A program made the translations under genes and the position numbers. Shown one piece after another: positions 50,190 to 57,753 of a DNA stretch of 64,000 nucleotides; within the stretch, counting starts at the first letter, position 1, and every line of letters starts with the position of its first letter. The DNA comes from DATMRF01 sp035566435 (GTDB taxonomy: Bacteria > Verrucomicrobiota > Verrucomicrobiia > Limisphaerales > UBA8199). The notes beneath the pieces were generated by a model. It worked only from the letters and a program-made list of their open reading frames with translations, had not been told where the DNA came from and did not search any database. The DNA lies in assembly GCA_035566435.1 (NCBI GenBank), contig DATMRF010000105.1:124001-188000 (forward strand). Reading direction: 5' to 3'.

Positions 50190-52831
50190 AGACGGCGAAG
50201 ACGGCGCTGTCTCGGCCATTTCACGTCGCCGCCCGTAGCGCAGGTTTCCAAACCTGCCGTGTCGCCGACTTCCAAGTCGGCAGCGCGTCGAAACCGGGTT
50301 GGTGTGAGCGGGTTTGGAAACCCGCGATACGGCCAAGGCTTTCGCCGCGCTCGCGAAGACGCGACCCTCGCTCTTCACTTCGTCTATTCCGGGAGAGTCT
50401 TTCTGTCTCTGATTTTTCTGTCAGCTTTGTTGGTTTGATTGTGGCTTTGCTGCTGTTAATCGCGATGCCGGTGAGCGCCGCGGAATTGTCGCCGGCGCAG
50501 TTGCAGTTTTTCGAGAATCGAATCCGGCCGGTTTTCGTTGAGAACTGCTACAAATGCCATAGTCAGCAGGCCCAAAAAGTGAAAGGAGGGTTCCTGCTCG
50601 ATACGCGCGAGGGAATGCTCAAGGGCGGCGACACCGGGCCGGCGATTGCGCCGGGCGACCCGGAATCCAGCTTGCTGGTTAAGGCGATCCGTTATACCGA
50701 CCCCGATTTGCAAATGCCGCCGAAGGGCAAGAAACTCCCCGACGGAGTCATTGCCGACCTGACGGCCTGGGTAAAGATGGGCGCACCTGACCCGCGCGAG
50801 GCCACTGCCGCGCAGAAGTCGTGGGCGGACTCGGGACAAAACCATTGGGCGTGGCAACCGCTAAGGAAACAGGCGGTACCGGAAGTGAAAGACGCCGCCT
50901 GGCCAAAGACGCCGGTGGACAATTTCATCCTGGCCAGGCTGGAAGAGAAAGGTTTGAAGCCCAACCCGTCCGCCGACAAGCGGACGCTGATTAGGCGAGT
51001 CACGTTTGACTTAATCGGGCTGCCGCCGACCGCGAGCGAGGTTGATGATTTTCTGAAGGACGATTCGCCGGAAGCCTTTGCGAAAGTGGTGGACCGATTG
51101 CTGGCCTCGCCGCATTACGGAGAGCGGTGGGGCCGGCATTGGCTGGACGTTGCGCGCTACAGCGATACCAAGGGGCAGATCCGGCGGCAGCGCGAGGACC
51201 CGAGCTACCCTTACGCCTGGACCTATCGCGACTACGTGGTCCGCAGCTTCAACGACGACAAGCCCTACAACCTTTTTGTCATCGAGCAACTCGCAGCTGA
51301 CAAGCTGCCGGCGACGGCCCGGAACCCAACTAATCTTTGCGCACTGGGTTTCCTCACGATAGGCGACCGGTTTATGAATATGCCAAACGACATCATCAAC
51401 GATCGCGTGGATGTCGTTACCAAGGGCGTTCTCGGCCTGACCGTCACGTGCGCTCGCTGTCATGACCATAAGTTCGACCCTATACCCACGAAGGATTACT
51501 ACTCGCTGTTCGGCGTGTTCGCCAATTGCGTCGAGCCGCAGTTCGAGCCGGTGATAGAAAAAAATGTCGGCGGCCCCGAGTATGCAGACTATTACAAGCA
51601 ACGGATGGACCTCGAACGGGAGAAGCTTGCAATTCAGGCCAAGTTCCGCGAACTACGTCGCGCGAAAAACCGGGAAGGACTGCGCCAACTGCAGCGGGAT
51701 GAGAAAGAGAACCAGCAGAAAATCGCGCACCTGGAGATGACAAGTCCGGGCGCGCCGCCGCGGGCCATGGTCGTCGAGGACCTCTTGAGACCGCGCCCGC
51801 AGGCGGTGTTCGTGCGCGGAGATGCCGGCAACAAAGGTCCTATTGTTCCGAGACAATTCCTGGAAATACTGTCGAGCTCTGCGCGGCCTGCTTTTACCAA
51901 CGGGAGCGGCCGCCTGGACCTTGCGTGGGCATTGGTGAGCAAGAGCAATCCGCTGACACCACGGGTGATGATTAACCGGCTCTGGCTGCATCATTTCGGG
52001 GAAGGGTTTGTATCGACACCGGACGATTTGGGAACGCGGTCCGAGCCGCCCAGCCACGCGGACCTCCTCGATTACCTGGCGTCACGGTTTGTCGAGGAAG
52101 GGTGGAGCTTAAAGAGAATGCATCGGCTGATCCTGCTGTCGAGCGTTTACCAGGAGAGCAGCGCCAATAACCCGCGGTTTGCCCAGGCGGACCCCAACAA
52201 CCGGTTGCTGTGGCGGGCGAACATCCGCCGGCTGGAATTCGAGGCGTTACGTGACTCGCTGCTGGCTATCGGCGGCGACCTGGACCTGACCATGTACGGC
52301 AAACCCGTGGATATCGAAAAGGAGCCGTTTTCGACGCGGCGGACGATTTACGGACGGGTGGACCGGTCAGACGTCGCCGACGTGCTGATCAATTTCGATT
52401 TTGCCAATCCCGATTTGGAGACCGGCCGGCGGCACGAGACGACGGTGCCGCAACAGGCGTTGTTCCTGATGAACAGCCCGCTGGTAATCGAACAGGCAAA
52501 GCGGTTGGTCGCGGTGCCGGAGTTCACCGCCTGCAACGATGAGACGGCGCGGATCCAATTCCTTTACGAGCGGATTTATCAACGGCCGCCGAGCGCCGAA
52601 GAAACCAGCCTGGGACTGGACTTCGTTGCCAACGCGCCGGACAAACTCGCCGAAGCGCAACCCGCGGTGGAGCAGGTATCAACCGAGGGAAAACGGTTCC
52701 CACCGGGTCGATTTGCAGAGCAGCAACGCCGGCGCGACGGGAACAACGCGCGCCGCCGCGAGCCGCTCAAGGCGTGGGAGGAATACGCCCATGCGCTGCT
52801 GCAGGCCAACGAGACGTCGTTCGTGAATTGA
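50186..52831 (+). CDS. Planctomycete-type cytochrome protein (PSCyt1-DUF1549-DUF1553)
   Basis: 881 aa in the frame opened by the ATG at 50186, which overlaps the DUF1501 stop. Residues 1-85 are unusual: they are translated from a REP-like repeat (RSAGFQTCRVADFQVGSASK). The export signal comes only at about 90-110 (VGLIVALLLLIAMPVSAAEL). PSCyt1 follows, with a heme-binding CYKCH at about 130. DUF1549 has SWADSGQNHWAWQPLRKQAV, GERWGRHWLDVARYSDTKGQ and a second CARCH. DUF1553 has TPRVMINRLWLHHFGEGFVS and PQQALFLMNSPLVIEQAKRL. Probably periplasmic and redox-active together with DUF1501. The true start may lie downstream of the repeat, but no ATG fits before the signal peptide. Confidence 0.9.
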   Translation: MKTAKTALSRPFHVAARSAGFQTCRVADFQVGSASKPGWCERVWKPAIRPRLSPRSRRRDPRSSLRLFRESLSVSDFSVSFVGLIVALLLLIAMPVSAAELSPAQLQFFENRIRPVFVENCYKCHSQQAQKVKGGFLLDTREGMLKGGDTGPAIAPGDPESSLLVKAIRYTDPDLQMPPKGKKLPDGVIADLTAWVKMGAPDPREATAAQKSWADSGQNHWAWQPLRKQAVPEVKDAAWPKTPVDNFILARLEEKGLKPNPSADKRTLIRRVTFDLIGLPPTASEVDDFLKDDSPEAFAKVVDRLLASPHYGERWGRHWLDVARYSDTKGQIRRQREDPSYPYAWTYRDYVVRSFNDDKPYNLFVIEQLAADKLPATARNPTNLCALGFLTIGDRFMNMPNDIINDRVDVVTKGVLGLTVTCARCHDHKFDPIPTKDYYSLFGVFANCVEPQFEPVIEKNVGGPEYADYYKQRMDLEREKLAIQAKFRELRRAKNREGLRQLQRDEKENQQKIAHLEMTSPGAPPRAMVVEDLLRPRPQAVFVRGDAGNKGPIVPRQFLEILSSSARPAFTNGSGRLDLAWALVSKSNPLTPRVMINRLWLHHFGEGFVSTPDDLGTRSEPPSHADLLDYLASRFVEEGWSLKRMHRLILLSSVYQESSANNPRFAQADPNNRLLWRANIRRLEFEALRDSLLAIGGDLDLTMYGKPVDIEKEPFSTRRTIYGRVDRSDVADVLINFDFANPDLETGRRHETTVPQQALFLMNSPLVIEQAKRLVAVPEFTACNDETARIQFLYERIYQRPPSAEETSLGLDFVANAPDKLAEAQPAVEQVSTEGKRFPPGRFAEQQRRRDGNNARRREPLKAWEEYAHALLQANETSFVN
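50234..50330. repeat. REP-like palindromic repeat, copy 2, inside coding frame
   Basis: GTAGCGCAGGTTTCCAAACC, TCGCCGACTTCCAAGTCGGC and AGCGGGTTTGGAAACCCGCG give the same three palindromes in the same order as at 30414-30513. It lies wholly within codons 17-49 of the frame at 50186-52831 and does not interrupt it. Confidence 0.88.
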
Positions 52832-53044
52832 CGCAGCCGGTTGGCGGCCGGTGGGGCGCATGTTTCCAGTCGTGCAGTTGATTCTTACATTCTGACCCAT
52901 GATCGGGATCTTTCGCCCCTTGCCGCGGCCGATGCGACCATCGCCACGCCACAACGTTTTTATCGCGTACGGACCTCAAATTGAGTAGATTGCAGTGTTG
53001 TAACGTCAAATGGCGAACGGCGAGCACTTATAAAGCGCGCGTTG

Positions 53045-53241
53045 AAACCACGAAACACACTAAACGCACGAAAAGGGCGGGGGCCGGATAAGATGTGAAT
53101 CATGCGAAATTCCAGCGTTGAGCTTCTAACCACGGATTTCAGAGATTCCGCGGATAGCCGAAAAGAAATCGGCGTCCTCCGCGCAATCCGTGGTTGGGTC
53201 CCCTGGGTTGCGGCTCTGGCACGCTACGTATTTCGTGGTTT
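53045..53241. repeat. Nested inverted repeats over the start of the subtilase gene
   Basis: The outer pair is AAACCACGAAA (53045-53055) with TTTCGTGGTTT (53231-53241). The inner pair is AACCACGGATT (53128-53138) with AATCCGTGGTT (53185-53195). Both are perfect 11-bp matches. The inner pair falls in codons 9-32 of the downstream gene. The 270 bp before the gene (52832-53101) otherwise show nothing recognisable. Confidence 0.85.
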
Positions 53242-54589
53242 GTTTCTCTGCCTGGCTCTGGTGTGTCTACGGTCCTCGCCCGCGTGGGCCGTCGATACGC
53301 TGGACTGGAACACCAACCGGAATGTGGTCACGGCCGATATCAAGTCCACTGGTCTGCTGGAGGTTCTTGAGCAAATCACTGACATCACCGGCTGGCAGGT
53401 TTTTATTGAACCCGAGACCGTTCATAGCGTCTCCGCGAAGTTCCACGAAGTGCCGCCCAGCGAGGCTTTGCGCCTGCTCATCGGCGATGCTAATTACGCA
53501 CTGTTGCCGGGGACCAACAGCACGTCCCGACTCTTCGTTTTCCGCACTTCCCGGCAAAACGCAACTCAATTGGTCAAGCCGGCAAAGGCTGAGGCGCGTG
53601 TTCAGCCGAAGATAATCCCCAATCAACTCATCGTTCGGCTGAAGCCCGGCGCGAAGATTGACGAGCTGGCGCGCCTGCTCGGCGCCAAGGTGACCGGGCG
53701 AATCGACAGCCTCAACGCCTATCGCCTGCAGTTTGACGACGCGGCTGCGACCGATAGCGCGCGCCTGGGGCTTGCCTCCAACCCGGATGTTGCGTCCGTC
53801 GAGAACAACTTTGCATTGGACCGTCCGGAAGTCCCCCAATCCGTTTCCGGCAACCTGCCCGAGCCGCAGCTCCAATTGAAACCGCCGCCCAGCAACGGCC
53901 GCACGGTCATCGGCCTGATCGATACGGCCGTGCAGCCATTCGGGAACAGCCTCGATCAGTTTGTGCTCAAGCAACAATCTGTCGTTGGCGACCCGAGCCT
54001 GGATGCGTCGTCTCCGACCCATGGCACATCGATGGCGGAGACCATGCTGCGAACGCTGGAGTTGCTCGGCAACGGCAGCTCCTCAGTGCAGATCCTGCCG
54101 GTGGATGTGTATGGAGGCAACGAGACCACCAGCACGTTCGATGTGGCGCAGGGGATTGCCCTGGCGATCAACAAGGGCGCCAATCCGATAAATCTTAGCC
54201 TGGGCAGCACTGCGGACAGCCAAATGGTTCGCGATCTCATCGCGCAGGGTGTCAAGCAGGGTGTTAGCTTTTACGCGGCCAAAGGCAATACGCCTGACAC
54301 GACCCCTCAATTCCCAGCGGGCGATCCTGGCGCGACGCCGGTCACCGCTGTGGATAGCACCGGGCAGGTGGTTCCGTGGGCCAACCGCGCGTCGCTGCCG
54401 GCCATCGGGGCCATGGGCACGGTTCCGGTCACCTTCAACCAGCAAACCTTTGTGGTTCAGGGCACTTCGCCGGCCACCGCCATCGTCACCAGCACCGCTG
54501 CGAACCTCATGGCGAACGGCCTGAGCGCCGCCGACGCCAACGCCCAGCTTCTAAAGTCTCCCACGCGCACCACCCTGCCTGGCAAGTAA
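53102..54589 (+). CDS. Secreted subtilisin-like protease (S8) with an N-terminal secretin/STN-like domain
   Basis: 495 aa from the ATG at 53102. The first ~35 residues come from repeat DNA and precede the apparent signal peptide (VFRGLFLCLALVCLRSSPAW). Residues 70-150 (DIKSTGLLEVLEQITDITGW, FIEPETVHSVSAKFHEVPPS, EALRLLIGDANYALL) look like the short secretin/TonB N-terminal domain. A subtilase prodomain (IPNQLIVRLKPGAKIDELAR) follows at about 172-240. The catalytic domain has Asp274 (VIGLIDTAVQP), His307 (SPTHGTSMAE), oxyanion Asn396 (YAAKGN) and Ser456 (VQGTSPATAIV). Active protease exported to periplasm or outside. A more downstream start cannot be excluded. Confidence 0.85.
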   Translation: MRNSSVELLTTDFRDSADSRKEIGVLRAIRGWVPWVAALARYVFRGLFLCLALVCLRSSPAWAVDTLDWNTNRNVVTADIKSTGLLEVLEQITDITGWQVFIEPETVHSVSAKFHEVPPSEALRLLIGDANYALLPGTNSTSRLFVFRTSRQNATQLVKPAKAEARVQPKIIPNQLIVRLKPGAKIDELARLLGAKVTGRIDSLNAYRLQFDDAAATDSARLGLASNPDVASVENNFALDRPEVPQSVSGNLPEPQLQLKPPPSNGRTVIGLIDTAVQPFGNSLDQFVLKQQSVVGDPSLDASSPTHGTSMAETMLRTLELLGNGSSSVQILPVDVYGGNETTSTFDVAQGIALAINKGANPINLSLGSTADSQMVRDLIAQGVKQGVSFYAAKGNTPDTTPQFPAGDPGATPVTAVDSTGQVVPWANRASLPAIGAMGTVPVTFNQQTFVVQGTSPATAIVTSTAANLMANGLSAADANAQLLKSPTRTTLPGK

Positions 54590-54632
54590 ATGCCGCTTGC
54601 GCGGGAGCCGGGCGGGATTAACCTGTCTCACT

Positions 54633-55481
54633 GTGGCCTGGTTTACCGACAATCACGCGGGACGACATTTTTTCATGCTCGCCGTAATTCTTTACGGTCT
54701 GAGCATGCTCTACTCGGTGTTTCTGTGGCGCAAAGGGTTTCGCCGGGACGACCACGTGAATTATTTCGTGTTGCTGATGGCCTTCGGGCTGCACACCACC
54801 GCGATGGTACTGCGCGGATTCCGGCTCAACCATTGTCCGGTGACCAATCTGTACGAAGCCACGACGTTCGCGATGTGGAGCATCGTTGCCGTTTGCCTCG
54901 TGGTTGGCTTGTGGCCGCGGTTGCGCTTTCTGGGGGCGTTCGCCTCACCCATCCTGTTCGGCGTAGGCGTGTTCGCTTTGATGCCGAACCTGGACCCTCT
55001 GGAGCTGACCCGCACCGCGCGGCCCGAGTTGTCACCGGCCTGGACGAGCGTGCATGCCGCGCTGATGGCGCTCTCTTACGGCGCGTTCGGCCTTAGCTCA
55101 ATCGCAGCGGTGATGTACCTTACACAGGAACACAACCTTAAGTTGCACAAATTGCAGGCCATCTTTTCTGTGCTGCCTCCCATCCAGCGTCTGGAAGTCG
55201 TAGTGGCGCGTTTGCTCCTGAGCGGGTTCATTCTTCTCACGGTCGGGCTGGCCATCGGGGCTTACGACCTGACGTACCTTAGCAACGCGCAAGCCTACCG
55301 GGGCGACCCGAAAATCGTCTGGTCCGCGCTAGTCTGGCTGATCTACCTCGGACTGATCGTCATGCGATGGAAATTTGCCCAGGGCGGACGCCGCTTCGCG
55401 CTCGGGGCGATCGGCAGCTTCGCTTTCGTGCTCCTGACGTTTTGGGGCATCAATGTGTTGTCTCCTCTGCATAATCCATGA
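54633..55481 (+). CDS. CcsA/HemX-like membrane protein next to hemA
   Basis: 282 aa from a GTG at 54633 (AWFTDNHAGRHFFMLAVILY); ATG at 54675 and an earlier in-frame start at 54597 are alternatives. It has about eight membrane helices. The cytochrome c assembly (CcsA) fold shows in LLMAFGLHTTAMVLRGFRLN, HCPVTNLYEATTFAMWSIVA and TSVHAALMALSYGAFGLSSI, with conserved histidines. The tryptophan-rich heme-handling segment is reduced to YRGDPKIVWSALVWLIYLG, as in HemX-type relatives. Known CcsA proteins carry heme for cytochrome c ligation; HemX affects glutamyl-tRNA reductase levels in Bacillus. It heads the hem cluster (83 bp before hemA), so a HemX-like role is plausible. Confidence 0.85.
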   Translation: MAWFTDNHAGRHFFMLAVILYGLSMLYSVFLWRKGFRRDDHVNYFVLLMAFGLHTTAMVLRGFRLNHCPVTNLYEATTFAMWSIVAVCLVVGLWPRLRFLGAFASPILFGVGVFALMPNLDPLELTRTARPELSPAWTSVHAALMALSYGAFGLSSIAAVMYLTQEHNLKLHKLQAIFSVLPPIQRLEVVVARLLLSGFILLTVGLAIGAYDLTYLSNAQAYRGDPKIVWSALVWLIYLGLIVMRWKFAQGGRRFALGAIGSFAFVLLTFWGINVLSPLHNP

Positions 55482-55563
55482 GCGGCGTTCTCGTGCCAGG
55501 TATCCGGCGTCAAGTGTCAGGTGTCACGTATCACGTATCACGTATCGCGTTTCACGCACTTTC

Positions 55564-56622
55564 ATGCCTCTAGTCGTCATCGGCCTCAGCTATCGCTCGG
55601 CGCCCGTCACGCTGCGCGAGCGATTTGCTTTTGCGGAAGCGCGAGTCCCCGAGGCGCTGCGGCAGTTAAGGGATTCCGGTGCGGCTGATGAAGCCGTGAT
55701 CGTATCCACCTGTAATCGCGTGGAGATCTATGCGGTCAGTTCCCTGGAGCCGCCGGGGGCTTTCGCTGCACTGCGCGACTTTCTGATCAACTCCCACGAT
55801 TATCGAGAGCCGCTGCGGGACGAGATTTATTCTTTGAGCGAGCCTCAGAGTGTGCACCACCTGTTCAAAGTAGCGAGCGGGCTTGACTCGATGGTGCTTG
55901 GCGAAACTGAGATTTTGGGTCAGCTCAAGAAGGCCTACGACGTCGCCCTGCAAGGCGGACATACGGCGGGGCGATTGAACAAAGCCTTCCAGCGCGCGTT
56001 TAACGTCGCCAAACATATCCGCACGGAAACCAACATCCAACGGGGCAGTGTTTCTGTGGGCTCGGTCGCTGTGGAACTGGCGGAGAAGATTTTCAACCGG
56101 CTAAGCGAGCGGGATGTGATGGTTATAGGCGCCGGCGATACCAGCGAGAAGGCGGCCCGGGCGCTGCTCTCGCGCGGCGCGCGCAGCATCATTGTGACGA
56201 ACCGCTCGCATGACAAAGCCGTTCTGCTGGCGCAGGAGTTGGGCGGGCGCGCCGTGCAATTCGAGGATTGGGCGCGGGAGTTCCTCAACGTTGACATCGT
56301 GATCAGCAGCACGTCCGCGCCGCACTATATTCTCGACCGCGCCAAGCTCGAGCCGTTGATGAAGAGTCGGCGCAACCGGCCCCTTTTGTTGATTGACATC
56401 GCTGTCCCACGCGACATCGAGCCCGAGGTCAATTTCATGCCGAACATCTTTCTCTACAATATCGACGACCTGCAAGCGATCGCCGATGCCTACCTGACAC
56501 AGCGGAAGGAAGAAGTCGTCCGGTGCGAACAAATCATCCGCGAAAAAGCGCAGGCACTGCTGGGACCTCAGGCGGTGCCGCAGCCCGCGAGGGAGGCACG
56601 ACCGGCGTTTGGCGGGCGATGA
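55564..56622 (+). CDS. hemA: Glutamyl-tRNA reductase
   Basis: 352 aa from the ATG at 55564 (MPLVVIGLSYRSAPVTLRER). HemA reduces glutamyl-tRNA to glutamate-1-semialdehyde, the first committed step of C5-pathway tetrapyrrole synthesis. The nucleophile Cys50 (IVSTCNRVEIYAV) is present, as are MVLGETEILGQLKKAYDVAL, the NADPH-binding VIGAGDTSEKAARALL and VDIVISSTSAPHYIL. The dimerisation domain is short at the C-terminus (ends near residue 352, against ~420 in many), as in several non-proteobacterial enzymes. The 80 bp before it contain short direct repeats of CGTATCA. First gene of a hemA-hemC-cobA/hemD run. Confidence 0.96.
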   Translation: MPLVVIGLSYRSAPVTLRERFAFAEARVPEALRQLRDSGAADEAVIVSTCNRVEIYAVSSLEPPGAFAALRDFLINSHDYREPLRDEIYSLSEPQSVHHLFKVASGLDSMVLGETEILGQLKKAYDVALQGGHTAGRLNKAFQRAFNVAKHIRTETNIQRGSVSVGSVAVELAEKIFNRLSERDVMVIGAGDTSEKAARALLSRGARSIIVTNRSHDKAVLLAQELGGRAVQFEDWAREFLNVDIVISSTSAPHYILDRAKLEPLMKSRRNRPLLLIDIAVPRDIEPEVNFMPNIFLYNIDDLQAIADAYLTQRKEEVVRCEQIIREKAQALLGPQAVPQPAREARPAFGGR

Positions 56623-56718
56623 TTCTGGAATTTTGATTTGCGATTTACGATCTACGCGTCGCTCTAACGAAGCGCGGCGCGTTTTAACATTTTTAACGAT
56701 TTAGCGATTTAACAACGG

Positions 56719-57747
56719 ATGCCGACCGACAACCGCCCCATTGCCATCGCCACGCGCGGCAGCGCGCTGGCGCTGGCCCAGGCCAACATGGTCCTGGCCC
56801 AATGCCGCGCCATCTTTCCCCGACTCCACTTCGAGCTCAAGATCGTCAAAACCACCGGCGACAAGCTCCAGACGGCTTCGCTTGCGCAGGAAGGACAAAA
56901 CCTGCCGAAGGGGCTTTTCACCAAGGAACTCGAGGTCGCCTTGCTCAAGCACAAAGCCGATCTGGCAGTGCACAGTCTGAAGGATTTGCCGACCGAAGTG
57001 CCTGCCGGCTTGAAGTTGGGCGCAGTCGGCAAACGCGCCGATGTGCGCGACGTGCTGATTTACCGCGAGGAGGTGTATCTTCGCGCAGCGGAGGCCGAAA
57101 AGAGTTCGGCCGAGTGGACACCCGGCCAATCCGCCCGGCGCGGTTTTAAACCTGGACTGCGGGTCGAGGAGCTGCCGGAGGGGGCAGTGGTCGCCACGAG
57201 CAGCACGCGGCGCCGCGCCCAATTGCTCGCCCGCAACCCTGGCCTCAAAGCGCCGGATATCCGCGGCAACGTGGTTACCCGGATGCAAAAGCTTGCCGAG
57301 AAGGCGGAGTTGGACGCGACGATCCTGGCGCTGGCTGGTTTGATGCGGCTGAACTTCCGCGTCACGCCGGAAGGCCGGCTCGAAGGGGACGCGGTGCCCG
57401 ATGGGTTGCTGGCCTCAATCCTGGACACGGAAGTGATGCTGCCATGCGTCGGCCAGGGCGCAATCGGCATCGAGATTCGCGAACAGGATGAGCGCATCAT
57501 TACGATTTGCGAGCGTCTCAATCATTTCGACACTTACCAGTGTGTCTCGGCGGAGCGCGCATTCCTGGCCGGGATGGGGGGGGGCTGTCAAAGCCCGGTG
57601 GCCGCCTATGCGGAGGCGGTGGGCGACAAGCTTCGGATGCAGGCGCTGTCGTTCGTTTCAGGTCCGCTGCGGAGGGCTCAGGCCAGCCGTCCAATCAAGG
57701 AGGCCCTGGAACTGGGCAGGGAATTGGCGGACACCCTCAAGGCGTGA
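56719..57747 (+). CDS. hemC: Porphobilinogen deaminase (hydroxymethylbilane synthase)
   Basis: 342 aa, about 30 longer than usual. HemC joins four porphobilinogens into hydroxymethylbilane using a dipyrromethane cofactor bound to Cys290 (GMGGGCQSPVAAY). Start motif IAIATRGSALALAQANMVLA, the VHSLKDLPTEVPAGL loop (catalytic Asp89), SSTRRRAQLL and PCVGQGAIGIEIR are intact. The extra residues lie at about 117-150 (EEVYLRAAEAEKSSAEWTPG), between domain 1 strands, and are charged. Cytosolic. Followed 6 bp later by the methyltransferase/synthase gene, so co-expression is likely. Confidence 0.96.
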   Translation: MPTDNRPIAIATRGSALALAQANMVLAQCRAIFPRLHFELKIVKTTGDKLQTASLAQEGQNLPKGLFTKELEVALLKHKADLAVHSLKDLPTEVPAGLKLGAVGKRADVRDVLIYREEVYLRAAEAEKSSAEWTPGQSARRGFKPGLRVEELPEGAVVATSSTRRRAQLLARNPGLKAPDIRGNVVTRMQKLAEKAELDATILALAGLMRLNFRVTPEGRLEGDAVPDGLLASILDTEVMLPCVGQGAIGIEIREQDERIITICERLNHFDTYQCVSAERAFLAGMGGGCQSPVAAYAEAVGDKLRMQALSFVSGPLRRAQASRPIKEALELGRELADTLKA

Positions 57748-57753
57748 TTCCCG

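Noticed and set aside
48813..50378. 521-codon minus-strand open frame over the DUF1501 gene
   Set aside because: It is antisense to a well-supported DUF1501 protein and rich in His/Arg/Ala without domains.
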